The notes under the pieces: model-generated | What the model saw: only the letters and a program-made list of their open reading frames with translations | Database searches by the model: none | Told to the model about the DNA's origin: nothing | Assembly (NCBI RefSeq): GCF_024435355.1 | Contig: NZ_JAMJWG010000003.1 | Coordinates: 638,054 to 702,053 of the forward strand | DNA from: Streptomyces odontomachi | GTDB lineage: Bacteria; Actinomycetota; Actinomycetes; Streptomycetales; Streptomycetaceae | DNA length: 64,000 bases | Direction: 5' to 3' | Position numbers and translations under genes: made by a program | Shown here: positions 25,519 through 33,925 of the stretch, piece after piece | Position numbering within the stretch: the stretch's first letter is position 1 | Layout of the letters: each line of letters starts with the position of its first letter

Positions 25519-26349
25519 TCACGGGGTGATCGCGAATTTCCTGAGGATGGTGCGGGCGAGGTCCATGTCGCCCTCCATCTTGATCCGGTCCCGCGCCCCG
25601 TCCGCGTCGTACGCGGTGCGGCCGCAGGCCAGCCGGGCGAACGTCTCCCAGTCGAGGCTGATGGTGACGACGGGGCCCAACGAGGGGGAGCTGTCGATGG
25701 TGCCGTGGCCGTCGGCGTCGATGCGGACGGTGCGCAGGAACTCCACGGGGCCGCTCACGTCGAAGACGACCGCCGAGTTCGCCGGCGCCTTCGCCTTGTT
25801 GGCGACGACCCGGGGCAGCGCCCACAGCAGCAGGTCACGGGTGACGTAGGCGCCGGGCGAGTCGAGGTTGCCCGGCTTGCCGAGCACCGTGCGCAGGTCC
25901 TGCTCGTGCACCCAGACGTCGAACGCCCGCCGGCACAGCGAGTTCTCCAGCGTGTCCTCGGTGCTCAGCGGGCCGCGGACCATGGTCTGCGGGTCACGCG
26001 ACTCGTTCCGCAGCTGCCGGGAGCGGCGGATGATCGTGTACTCCAGCTCGGCCGTCATCTCGGGCGCCGTGTGGTGCCGGCGCACGTCGACCTGCATCTC
26101 CATGTACCGCTGGTGATCCGTCTTCACGTGGTACAGGTCCCGCGGCAGGGTGTGGATCGGCCGCGGATCGCCCAGCGCTTCGCAGTCGAGACCGATGACG
26201 TGGGAGACGATGTCCCGCACCGACCAGCCGGGGCAGGGCGTGGGCTTGTTCCACTCCCGTTCCGACAGCGGCTGAACCAGTTCGCTTATCGCTTCCACGG
26301 AGTGGGTCCAGGCATCGGCGTAGGTCTGAAGGCTGGGATGGAGACTCAC
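25519..26349 (-). CDS. Maleylpyruvate isomerase-fold mycothiol-dependent enzyme family protein
   Basis: 276 residues. The N-terminal DinB/MDMPI helical bundle carries WTHSVEAISELVQPLSEREWNKPTPCPGWSVRDIVSHVIG, with Asp/His positions typical of metal binding. The C-terminal MDMPI domain includes FDVWVHEQDLRTVLG, and an SCP2-like end (ISLDWETFARLACGR) follows. Family members are thought to use mycothiol in conjugation or isomerisation. GTG at 26349 has GAGGGG upstream. Divergent from the nitrilase-family gene. Confidence 0.87.
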   Translation of the reverse strand: MSLHPSLQTYADAWTHSVEAISELVQPLSEREWNKPTPCPGWSVRDIVSHVIGLDCEALGDPRPIHTLPRDLYHVKTDHQRYMEMQVDVRRHHTAPEMTAELEYTIIRRSRQLRNESRDPQTMVRGPLSTEDTLENSLCRRAFDVWVHEQDLRTVLGKPGNLDSPGAYVTRDLLLWALPRVVANKAKAPANSAVVFDVSGPVEFLRTVRIDADGHGTIDSSPSLGPVVTISLDWETFARLACGRTAYDADGARDRIKMEGDMDLARTILRKFAITP

Positions 26350-26577
26350 GAGACCCCTCGGGCGGTTGTTGCTTGCATCGGTGTGACGGGTGGTCAGGGC
26401 GTCGGCCCCTGGTGGTGCTGGGAGTGCTGAGCATGCGGGGGTGACGTCCTGCATGGCTGGTGAGGGTCCGGGGAATGCCCCCGGAAAGGCACAGTACGCT
26501 GCCGGGAGGGACCCCGGCAGTCCTTTGGGACGATGGTATGCCGGTATGCACGGCTCGACAGCCAGGACGGTGGTAGT

Positions 26578-27423
26578 GTGCGCGCCTCTCTGATCCAGAT
26601 CGATGTAGACGAGGACGAATCGGTCGAGGCCCGCCGGCAGCGCGCGGTGTCCCTGGTGCAGGACGCGGCGGCGCTCGGTTCCGACCTCGTCGTCCTCCCC
26701 GAGCTGTGGACCTGCGGCGCCTTCGCCTACGAAGCGTTCGACACCGAGTCCGAGCCGCTGCGCGGGCGCACCTGCGAGGTGATGGCCAAGGCGGCGAGCG
26801 ACGCCGGCGTCTGGCTGCACGCCGGGTCGATCCCGGAGCTGGGTCCGGCGGACCCCGGCGCCGCGGGCTCCGGCACCGCGGGCTCCGGCACCGGGGAGAC
26901 CCTCTACAACACCTCCCTCGTCTTCACCCCCACCGGCGAACTCGCCGCGTCCTACCGCAAGATCCACCGCTTCGGCTTCGACAAGGGCGAGGCGACCCTG
27001 ATGGGCGCCGGCTCCGAGCTGGTCACCCTGCCGCTCGCGGAGACCACGGTGGGCATCGCCACCTGCTACGACCTCAGGTTCCCCGAGATGTTCCGGGGGC
27101 TGGTCGACGAGGGGGCGCAAGTCCTGGTGATCCCCGCCGGCTGGCCGGAGCGCCGCCGCGCCCACTGGACCCTGCTGGCGCAGGCCCGCGCCGTCGAGAA
27201 CCAGGCGTACGTCCTGGCCTGCGGCACCGCCGGCACCCACGCGGGCGTCCCGCAGGCCGGGCACAGCATCGCCGTGGACCCGTGGGGCGAGGTGCTCGCC
27301 GAGGCCGGCCCCGGCGAGGAGATCCTGACGGTGGACCTCGACCCGGCGAAGGTCGGCGAGACCCGCGAGCGCTTCCCGGTCCTCAAGGACCGCGTCCTGG
27401 GGCTGACGCCACCGCGGCGGTGA
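26578..27423 (+). CDS. Carbon-nitrogen hydrolase (Nit2/omega-amidase-like)
   Basis: 281 residues covering the whole nitrilase fold. The catalytic triad is visible: Glu42 (VVLPELWT), Lys (SYRKIHRFGF) and Cys (IATCYDLRFPE). The Tyr-Asp-Leu-Arg-Phe after the Cys is typical of branch-10/omega-amidase members, which hydrolyse small amides such as alpha-ketoglutaramate. A short Gly/Ser/Ala-rich insertion (GAAGSGTAGSGTG) follows the second helix. GTG at 26578 is chosen because the family sequence begins there (RASLIQID); an ATG at 26533 is in frame. Cytoplasmic. Confidence 0.9.
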   Translation: MRASLIQIDVDEDESVEARRQRAVSLVQDAAALGSDLVVLPELWTCGAFAYEAFDTESEPLRGRTCEVMAKAASDAGVWLHAGSIPELGPADPGAAGSGTAGSGTGETLYNTSLVFTPTGELAASYRKIHRFGFDKGEATLMGAGSELVTLPLAETTVGIATCYDLRFPEMFRGLVDEGAQVLVIPAGWPERRRAHWTLLAQARAVENQAYVLACGTAGTHAGVPQAGHSIAVDPWGEVLAEAGPGEEILTVDLDPAKVGETRERFPVLKDRVLGLTPPRR

Positions 27424-27737
27424 GCACGGCGCGGCGGTGACTCCCTGGGGGTGGGCGGCCGGTGACTCCCTGGAGGCGTGCGGCGGTGGCCCTCTGAAGG
27501 GGGTTCGGGTGTCGGCCAGGGGGCCAGGGGCGGCCGGCGGGTGCCCCGGCACGGGCGCCCCGAAATCCGCCTGGTTCGTTCGTTGTTCGTTCCGTTTCCC
27601 TTTCGTTCCGTCACGGGTATGCCGTGAATTGGTCACAGTGCCGAGCGCGGCGGCGTCGACCTCGAGCGTGCGTGCCACTATTTCGACAGACGAAAGCGGT
27701 TTCGACCCATCTGTGCACCACCCTGGGGGCGGGCGAC
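27424..27737. other. Intergenic region before the toxin island
   Basis: No gene seen. It contains a 14-base direct repeat, CGGTGACTCCCTGG (two copies near 27434 and 27462), and a T-rich tract around 27570-27615 that is unusual for this genome and could include promoter elements of the WXG100-like genes. Confidence 0.5.
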
Positions 27738-28139
27738 ATGGGCAAGGGAAACGGCAAGAATCTCAACGTCAGCCAGCACCAGCTGACCAAGCTTGCGGAT
27801 GATCTCGGTCGTATGGAACGGGACCTGCACAAGAAGATCCGCCATCTCGACCAGCTGGTGGAGGCCGCGGAAGTGGGCTGGAAGAGCCCAGCGGCCACCG
27901 TGTACCGCGAGCTCCAGCGCAGCGTGAACCGCGATGCCCTGCGGATCAGGGAGATGCTGCTCGCCATCCAGCAGGCGGTCCGGCTGGGCCGGGACGGCTT
28001 CAGCGCCCAGGACCTGGAGATCATGCTGCGCATCAAGCGGCTGGAGGCCACGCCCGAGGGCGAACGGGAGATCCTCGCCCTTGCCGACGAAGCGCCGGCG
28101 CCGCCCCAGGATCCCCGGAGCCGGCTCGACGCCTACTGA
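27738..28139 (+). CDS. WXG100-like protein, first gene of toxin island
   Basis: 133 residues, mainly two long helices: VSQHQLTKLADDLGRMERDL and VNRDALRIREMLLAIQQAV, joined by GWKSPAATVY, a WXG-like turn. The C-terminal tail is acidic with Pro-rich end. These features fit the ESX/type VII family of secreted or chaperone-like helical hairpins. ATG at 27738 has GGGGGCGGGCG upstream. It is followed by a second WXG100 protein and the large toxin on the same strand; it probably assists export of the toxin. Confidence 0.75.
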   Translation: MGKGNGKNLNVSQHQLTKLADDLGRMERDLHKKIRHLDQLVEAAEVGWKSPAATVYRELQRSVNRDALRIREMLLAIQQAVRLGRDGFSAQDLEIMLRIKRLEATPEGEREILALADEAPAPPQDPRSRLDAY

Positions 28140-28194
28140 CGGCACCGGTGGTCCACCGACCCGATCGACCCGCACGGTTTCGAGGGGGACCCAC

Positions 28195-28497
28195 ATGGCG
28201 GACGACGGCAACCTGGACATCGACATCGGCACCCTGCACCACCTGTCGGAACAACTCGAGCTCATCCTCAAGGACCTCAACCGCCAGCTGGAAGACCTCT
28301 TCACGCGCACCGAGAAGGTCGTGCTCAGCTGGGAGGGCGAGGCGCGCGACACCTGCGTGGACCACCTGGACCGCTGGGACCTCGCCATGCAGGACATGGA
28401 GGGCGCCCAGCGCTGGCTGCACCAGATGGTCACGACCGGGCACCTCAACTACGCCGCGGCCCACCGGGCGGTGCTGCGCGGCTGGGGAGCGGTCTGA
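28195..28497 (+). CDS. WXG100-family protein
   Basis: 100 residues, the classical WXG100 length. Two helices flank VVLSWEGEARDT, the W-x-G turn at mid-protein. Such proteins form helical hairpin dimers exported by type VII secretion and often precede a large toxin. The ribosome site GAGGGGG lies 6 bases before ATG. Its stop and the toxin start share one base (TGATG), indicating coupled expression. No EccC-type ATPase is in the window, so secretion would use machinery encoded elsewhere. Confidence 0.9.
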   Translation: MADDGNLDIDIGTLHHLSEQLELILKDLNRQLEDLFTRTEKVVLSWEGEARDTCVDHLDRWDLAMQDMEGAQRWLHQMVTTGHLNYAAAHRAVLRGWGAV

Positions 28498-30386
28498 TGT
28501 CGACACCGCCCAGCCCGACGCCGACCCACACCCCGAGCCCGACGCACACCCCGAGTCCGACGCACACGCCGAGCCCCACGCACACCCCGACGCCGACGCA
28601 GACGCCGACGCAGACGCCCACCCAGTCCCCGAGCCAGTCGCCTTCGCAGTCCCCGTCGCAATCGCCCCCTCCCCCTTCGACGCCCCCGGGAGGAGGGCCG
28701 GCGAAGCCGGCGCACGACCCCAGGCGCAGCGACGGGAGCTTCGCCGTCGAACCCGAGCACGTGCACTACGTGTCGCGACAGATCGCCTACGCGCAGGGTG
28801 AGTACAACAAGCACGCCGTGAACCTGATCAACGACCTGAACGACCGGCATCCGTGCGGCGGTGGCGGCGACGCGGCAGGGGAGTTCAGCAAGAAGTACAA
28901 CCAGGTCGGTCGGTACGCCTTCGCCTTGTGGGCCGCCAGCGTGGAGAGCATCGGCGGCGTGGCGATCGGCCTGAACCGCACGGCCAACAACTACGCCGCC
29001 GCCGAGCACGCCACCGATCCCAAGAAGAAGGGCCCGGCGCCCAAGGTGGCTCCGCCCGACGTCATAGAGAAGGCGCCCAAGTACCCGACGCTGGAGCACG
29101 TGGAGCACGGTTTCAACAGCGACGACGGTCTGGACTGGCACGACTTCGTCGATGGCCACGACGAGTTGGAACTGCTGCTGGCGGAAATCCTCTTCGAGAA
29201 GTTCAAGGGTTTCGAGCGGCTGGTGGCGAACTTACCCCTCGTCGACTCCGGCGCGATGCGCGACGAGGCCCAGCGCTGGCAGCAGGCGGCCCGGGACGTT
29301 CAGACCATGGGGTCGGGCTTCGACGGTGCGGTCTCGTACATCACGGACGACAAGAACGGTGAATGGCAGCAGGCCATGCACACGTTCTGTAGAAGCGTCT
29401 GGGGCACCACGGCATGGGGCCATGAGCGCTACAGCGCCGCACGCGGCGGGAACATGGCGTGGGGGCACACCGGAAGCCAGGCCGCAAGCGGCGACAAGCC
29501 CATCATGGAAACGCAGAAGAACGCCGCCAACGGCATGGCCACCGCCTGCACGCAGTGGGCCCAGGCGGGGGACGACGTCCGGGGCGCGCTGAAGCACATC
29601 TTCTGGGAGGCGCTCAAGAAGACCGTCAAATCGCTCGGGAAAGAGATCCTCGTCGACCTGGCGTTGGAGGGCGGGAACATCAGGGCGCTGGTGGCGACCG
29701 TGGCCGCGGAGGCGGTGGTCACCTTCCTGGCCAGCGTCGACCAGGAAGCCCTGAACAAGGCCATGGGCGACTACGAGGGCAAGGCGACCGCAGCGGCCAA
29801 GGGTTTGATGAAGTACGAGGAGGACTTGGTCATAGGGGCGCGCAGGGCCCCGAAGTTCCAGGCGGAGGAGGCCCGCGCCGAGGGGTTCGGGGCACGGTCG
29901 CTCAGTGATTTCAAGGCGCCCTTCTACACCGTCCCCGGGGACGATCCCGGGAAGCACAAGTACCCTGTCGACCTCGCGAACCAGGAAGGATACGAGGTCG
30001 ATGACAAGGGAGGGACCACACACACCCTGGACAAGCATGTGGGTCAGACCGATGTGCAACTCGTCGAGCGCATGCGCGACGAAAGAAGAGAGAACGCGTC
30101 CTCCTACCAGAGCCTCGCCAAGGCGCAGGAATATACCCAAAAAGTGCTGGACGCGCCTGAGAACCAAGCGAAGATTGCCCAGTGGTTGAACAGCGACAAG
30201 CGCAAGGACAATGACTGGTCGCCTGCCTTTTCCCTGAACTTCGGCAACGAAGTCACCGGCCGCAGTGTGAACAGCAGAGTCCTCCCGCCTCAAGTGACGG
30301 AAACGCACGTCGCGAAGGTCACGCTCGTGTACCGGTCGGATCTTCACCCGCCGTATGTCGTGGGAACTTCTTACCCGTCCAATTGA
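28497..30386 (+). CDS. Polymorphic toxin with C-terminal bacterial RNase A-like domain
   Basis: 629 residues. The N-terminus has Pro-Thr-His-Thr-Pro-Ser repeats (about residues 4-60), then a helical pre-toxin region (SFAVEPEHVHYVSRQIAYA; RTANNYAAAEHAT) with a WXG-like character, a small hydrophobic stretch near 400, and a toxin domain from about 500. The latter reads GGTTHTLDKHVGQ (His509, His514) and ERMRDERR (Arg525/527), then ends GTSYPSN (Thr624, Tyr626). This matches the CdiA-CT RNase A superfamily, where His, Arg, Thr and Tyr make the active site. It should cleave RNA in competitor cells. Base composition drops in the toxin tip, as expected for a swapped cassette. Immunity is probably the next gene. 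Confidence 0.87.
   Translation: MSTPPSPTPTHTPSPTHTPSPTHTPSPTHTPTPTQTPTQTPTQSPSQSPSQSPSQSPPPPSTPPGGGPAKPAHDPRRSDGSFAVEPEHVHYVSRQIAYAQGEYNKHAVNLINDLNDRHPCGGGGDAAGEFSKKYNQVGRYAFALWAASVESIGGVAIGLNRTANNYAAAEHATDPKKKGPAPKVAPPDVIEKAPKYPTLEHVEHGFNSDDGLDWHDFVDGHDELELLLAEILFEKFKGFERLVANLPLVDSGAMRDEAQRWQQAARDVQTMGSGFDGAVSYITDDKNGEWQQAMHTFCRSVWGTTAWGHERYSAARGGNMAWGHTGSQAASGDKPIMETQKNAANGMATACTQWAQAGDDVRGALKHIFWEALKKTVKSLGKEILVDLALEGGNIRALVATVAAEAVVTFLASVDQEALNKAMGDYEGKATAAAKGLMKYEEDLVIGARRAPKFQAEEARAEGFGARSLSDFKAPFYTVPGDDPGKHKYPVDLANQEGYEVDDKGGTTHTLDKHVGQTDVQLVERMRDERRENASSYQSLAKAQEYTQKVLDAPENQAKIAQWLNSDKRKDNDWSPAFSLNFGNEVTGRSVNSRVLPPQVTETHVAKVTLVYRSDLHPPYVVGTSYPSN
28503..28660. repeat. 18-base tandem repeats encoding Pro-Thr-His-Thr-Pro-Ser
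   Basis: About four units of CCGACGCACACCCCGAGC-like sequence followed by shorter Thr-Gln-Thr-Pro and Ser-Gln-Ser-Pro units. They form the disordered N-terminal segment of the toxin. The unit keeps frame. Confidence 0.85.
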
Positions 30387-30422
30387 GTACCAGTGAATCG
30401 CCTCACAGTTCAGGGGAAATCC

Positions 30423-31145
30423 ATGTCGGGGAGCCTGGCGGAATTCTTCTACCACGATCCCATCTATGAGCTGGTTCAGGTGCTCGGCCGCGCTCCGGCG
30501 GGGCCTCATGACCCCCAGCCGGAGCCCGTCGAATGGGAAGTGCTGCGCTACCGGCGGCTCATGGACCTGTACATGGCCTACTCCGCCTTCCGGCAGCGGC
30601 CGGATTCCGTGGCCGCACAACTGGACTACGTCGCACGGACCTTCGACCCCGACTGCCTGGCGGCCTGCACGCCGGATGTGCGGTACGTGTGGGAGCGGGC
30701 GGCCCGCGTACACGGCGGCAGCGTTCCCGAGCTGCTCGCCACGCTGGCGGACCTGATGCGCCTGGCCGGTACCGGGCCCGCACCCGACTACGACGAGATC
30801 CCGCTGGCCCGCTGGGAAGCCGAGCAGCGGTATCCGAACCTCTGCAAGGTGCGCGACTACGTGGACGACGCCTCCCACCTGGAGACGGCGGAAGCGGTCC
30901 GGACCGCCGTCCTCATGGGCCACCCTGCCTCATGTGACGAGGCGGTACCGCCGCTGGCGTCCCAGGGCATGGAAGCGCTCGCCCTCTGCAAGCAACACCG
31001 GAAATTCCGAAAGCGCATGGAGACTTTCATGAACTTGACATCCGATGCGCTCGCTCTGATCGTCGACACCGCTTGCGAGCACATGAAGGCCGAGCACCGG
31101 ACCGGGTCGGCGACCGCTCACCGCACCCAGCCGCGGACCCGATGA
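30423..31145 (+). CDS. Probable immunity protein for the RNase A-like toxin
   Basis: 240 residues, cytoplasmic, mostly helical, no family recognised. It lies 36 bases after the toxin on the same strand, the standard place for a cognate immunity gene. Sequence features include LAEFFYHDPIYELVQVLG at the start, WEVLRYRRLMDLYMAYSAF, and a Cys-containing C-terminal helix (IVDTACEHMKAEH). Codon use and GC are lower than in neighbouring housekeeping genes near the toxin side. ATG 30423 is chosen for its AGGGGAAA ribosome site; GTG at 30393 is in frame. Immunity function is inferred from position only. Confidence 0.65.
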   Translation: MSGSLAEFFYHDPIYELVQVLGRAPAGPHDPQPEPVEWEVLRYRRLMDLYMAYSAFRQRPDSVAAQLDYVARTFDPDCLAACTPDVRYVWERAARVHGGSVPELLATLADLMRLAGTGPAPDYDEIPLARWEAEQRYPNLCKVRDYVDDASHLETAEAVRTAVLMGHPASCDEAVPPLASQGMEALALCKQHRKFRKRMETFMNLTSDALALIVDTACEHMKAEHRTGSATAHRTQPRTR

Positions 31146-31216
31146 CAGCCGGCCGCCGCTCGCCGGGGCTCCTTGCCGCACGACCTCCCAGACCCGCCTC
31201 GTGATAGGCACCCACC

Positions 31217-31516
31217 ATGAAGACCCGCACCTCCACCTACCCCGACCGGGAGACCGCCCAGTGGGCCACCCAGCAGGTGGTGACCCGCAACGAGCAGGTC
31301 ATCCACCGCTGGCTGGCGCAGGGCACCCGGGACCGGCTGACCATCGAGGCCGCCTGGCCGTCCCGGGACGAACCCGTCGGGCGCGTGCTGCTCCAGGCGA
31401 TGCTGCTGGCCGGGCGCGGGGCCGTGGACGTCCGCGCGGCGCGCGTGATCCTCAGGCGCGACGCGGACAGCCCGAACGGGTTCCGCGTGCACGCCACGTT
31501 CCCGATCTTCCTGTAG
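31217..31516 (+). CDS. Orphan RNase A-like toxin fragment, catalytically disabled
   Basis: 99 residues. It aligns by eye with the C-terminal ~110 residues of the toxin: RTSTYPDRETAQWATQQVV with ASSYQSLAKAQEYTQKVL, then NEQVIHRWLAQG with NQAKIAQWLNSD, then RVILRRDADSPNGFRVHATFP with KVTLVYRSDLHPPYVVGTSYP. The segment carrying the catalytic His and Arg is absent. The terminal Thr/Tyr pair is replaced (Ala93, Phe95). It is therefore a remnant tip or a repurposed fold, for example a decoy binding an immunity protein. It has its own start but only a weak ribosome site. Confidence 0.65.
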   Translation: MKTRTSTYPDRETAQWATQQVVTRNEQVIHRWLAQGTRDRLTIEAAWPSRDEPVGRVLLQAMLLAGRGAVDVRAARVILRRDADSPNGFRVHATFPIFL

Positions 31517-31543
31517 AGCGCTCGGCCAAGGAGACCGCGACCC

Positions 31544-32248
31544 ATGCCGTTGAAGCCGCTGGAGCACGACCGCAAGTACGGCGAGCTGGACCAGGTGCTC
31601 CGCGCCTACCTCGGACAGCGCGCCGACGACACCGACGAGCAGCGCAGCGCGGCGCTCACCGCCTACCTGCGTCACACCTGGCACAGCCGCCCCTGGGCCC
31701 TGGCCGTCGCCGAGCGCCAGCTGCGCGACCTCGCGGACAACCCGCCCGGCCGGCTCCGGCTGCGCCTCGGCGAGTACTACGCCGTCCCCGACGTCGGCCT
31801 GACCGGTACCGAGCTCCAGGAGTGGTTCGTCAGGCTCGCCGACCACATCAAGCAGAGCGTCACCGACGGCGACGTCCCGCCGCCCGCCACGCCCGCGACC
31901 CACTGGGAGTGGCAGGCCCGGTTCCCCGAGTTGGCGCAGCTGCTGGGCGGCTGGTTCTCGCAGGACATGAGCGACGAGTTCGACGATCACGAAGCCGCCC
32001 TCGCGGACTACCTGGCCACCAGCGCCGCCACGCTGGTCGCCCGCGCCGTGGGCGAGGCGCACGAGCTGCTGGCCCTCGGCCTCGACGAGAGCCGCCTCGG
32101 GCTCGCCACCGCGGAACTGGGCATGGAGGTCGACCCGCCCGCCGACCACGGCCCGGAGGGCTGGCTCGTCCTGCTCGCCCAGACGCTCGCCGCCGGCCCG
32201 GCGGATGCGGTGGACCCCGCGGACGGCCCCGCGGAACCGCAGGGGTGA
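31544..32248 (+). CDS. CdiI-family immunity protein
   Basis: 234 residues. The second half carries a signature of the contact-dependent inhibition immunity family: HWEWQARFPELAQLLGGWF, SQDMSDEFDD and ALADYLATSAATLVARAVGE, followed by an acidic C-terminus. The first half (YGELDQVLRAYLGQRADDT; RHTWHSRPWALAVAERQL) looks like a diverged copy of the same fold, so the protein may be a tandem duplication. ATG 31544 follows AAGGAG. It sits directly after the orphan RNase A fragment, so it may protect against the toxin that fragment came from. Confidence 0.8.
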   Translation: MPLKPLEHDRKYGELDQVLRAYLGQRADDTDEQRSAALTAYLRHTWHSRPWALAVAERQLRDLADNPPGRLRLRLGEYYAVPDVGLTGTELQEWFVRLADHIKQSVTDGDVPPPATPATHWEWQARFPELAQLLGGWFSQDMSDEFDDHEAALADYLATSAATLVARAVGEAHELLALGLDESRLGLATAELGMEVDPPADHGPEGWLVLLAQTLAAGPADAVDPADGPAEPQG

Positions 32249-32329
32249 GCCCGGCCGCCGCGCCCGGTCCATCCCGGCGTGGTGAAATCCGGATGCGGCG
32301 CGTCCGGTCCGCTCAGTACCGTCCCGCCC

Positions 32330-33190
32330 ATGGCGCACACGGAAACCGGACCGGCACCGAAGGCAGACCCCGCCCCCGCCCCGGACTGGCTGAGGACCAA
32401 CCGCGCGAACTGGGACGCCCGGGTTCCCGTGCACGCCGCCAGCGAGCTCTACGACCTGGCGGGGTTCCGGGCCGGGCGCTCCACGCTGCGCGCGCTCGAC
32501 CTCGACGAGGTCGGCGACGTCACCGGCAGGCGCCTGCTGCACCTCCAGTGCCACATGGGCCAGGACACCCTGTCCTGGGCACGCCGCGGGGCACACGTCA
32601 CCGGCCTGGACTTCTCCGCCCCGGCGATCCGGACCGCCCGCGCGCTGGCCGAGGACACCGGTCTCGCGGACCGTGCGCGTTTCGTGGTCTCCGATGTCTA
32701 CGCGGCGCCCCAGGCCCTGGACGGGCAGCGCTTCGACATCGTCGTCACCGGCGTCGGCGCGCTCGTCTGGCTGCCCGACCTCCCCCGCTGGGCGCAGATC
32801 GTGGTGTCCCTCCTGGCCGACGGCGGATTCCTCCATCTGGCGGAGTTCCATCCGTTCACCGACGTCCTCGACGAGGACGGCAGCACCGTGGCGTACGACT
32901 ACTTCGGGGACGCCCAGGGCGCCCGCTACGACTCTCCGTACACGTACACCGACGGCCCGCCGCTCGCCGAGCCCGTCCACGTCGAGTGGCAGCACTCACT
33001 GGGCGAGGTGATCACCTCGCTGGCCGCGGCCGGGCTGCGCATCGAGTTCCTGCACGAGTACCCGACCACGCTCTTCCGGCGCTTCCCGGTACTGGAGGGG
33101 AGCGCCGACGGCACCGGCGGGGGGGCCTTTCCCCCCGGTGCCCCGCAGATCCCGCTGATGTACTCGCTGCGGGCACGCCGGACCCCCTGA
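32330..33190 (+). CDS. SAM-dependent class I methyltransferase
   Basis: 286 residues. The SAM-binding fold shows LLHLQCHMGQDTLSWARRGAHVTGLDFS (motif I), an acidic loop at strand 2, and ALVWLPDLPRWAQIVVSLLADGGFLHLAEFHPF (later strands). Substrate unknown; the family is common in actinobacteria as a small-molecule methyltransferase. ATG 32330 has no clear ribosome site, so start may be leaderless or different. It follows the toxin island without an obvious link to it. Confidence 0.85.
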   Translation: MAHTETGPAPKADPAPAPDWLRTNRANWDARVPVHAASELYDLAGFRAGRSTLRALDLDEVGDVTGRRLLHLQCHMGQDTLSWARRGAHVTGLDFSAPAIRTARALAEDTGLADRARFVVSDVYAAPQALDGQRFDIVVTGVGALVWLPDLPRWAQIVVSLLADGGFLHLAEFHPFTDVLDEDGSTVAYDYFGDAQGARYDSPYTYTDGPPLAEPVHVEWQHSLGEVITSLAAAGLRIEFLHEYPTTLFRRFPVLEGSADGTGGGAFPPGAPQIPLMYSLRARRTP

Positions 33191-33235
33191 CGTCGGGCGG
33201 GCGCTGCGGTGGACGCCGGGGGCGCGGCGAGGTCG

Positions 33236-33745
33236 TCAGTCGTCCCCGCCCGCCCTGTCCTTCTCCGCCAGATGGATCACGCACACTGCGACGGAGATGA
33301 TCAGCGCCGGGTCCGCGTCGTCCCGCACGATCTCGACGCCGTACGTCTCGCGCAGCCGCAGCCAGCGCCGTGAGACATGGGCGAGCAGGTCGCCGTCGAA
33401 CTCGATGACGAACTCGCGGTCCAGGATCTTGCCGCTGACGTCGAGCTCCGAGCCTCCCTCACTGCCTGCCAGGGCCACGCGGTAGTGGTTGCGGAGCAGG
33501 GAGAGCCGCTTGCGCTTCACGGTGGCGAGGGTGTCGCCGTCCCGCTCGATGATCATCGTGTCGCGCAGCGCGAACATCTTCTTCTTGATCTCGACGAGTA
33601 CACGGCCCTGCCGGTCCTTCAACTCGAAGGTGTCCCGCAGCCGCAACGCCTTGCCGTCGACGAGGTAGACCTTGGCCCCGTGTTCGTCCTCGATCCAGTA
33701 GTCCTCGCCGATGCCGAGGAGCCGATCGCGTACCAGGAATTTCAT
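33236..33745 (-). CDS. LURP-one-related (Tubby-like fold) protein
   Basis: 169 residues. The sequence alternates short strands typical of the LURP-one/scramblase fold: MKFLVRDRLLGIGEDYWIED, AKVYLVDGKALRLRDTFEL, VEIKKKMFALRDTMIIERDG and HVSRRWLRLRETYGVEI. Function of bacterial members is not established; a lipid- or phosphoinositide-associated role is suggested by fold only. ATG 33745 is the start by family length. It stands alone, divergent from the thioredoxin-NHL gene. Confidence 0.9.
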   Translation of the reverse strand: MKFLVRDRLLGIGEDYWIEDEHGAKVYLVDGKALRLRDTFELKDRQGRVLVEIKKKMFALRDTMIIERDGDTLATVKRKRLSLLRNHYRVALAGSEGGSELDVSGKILDREFVIEFDGDLLAHVSRRWLRLRETYGVEIVRDDADPALIISVAVCVIHLAEKDRAGGDD

Positions 33746-33925
33746 ACCTGTACCGGTTCCCCGGCGGCCGGCCGGGGACGCCGCCGATGGGCTGATGGGT
33801 CGACGGGTCGACGGGCCGACGGGCCGAGACCGGCCGATGGGTCGACGGGACGAGCCCGGGCACACAGGTCCTCGGCGGGCGCGACATGCGGAATGGGACG
33901 GTCGGCTGTGTGGTTGGCTTGAAAC

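Noticed and set aside
28503..28660. CRISPR-like array in the toxin 5' end
   Set aside because: The repeats are in-frame coding units without unique spacers.
29232..30923. 563-codon minus-strand frame through the toxin region
   Set aside because: It spans toxin and immunity genes antisense without recognisable domains; the sense toxin has catalytic motifs.
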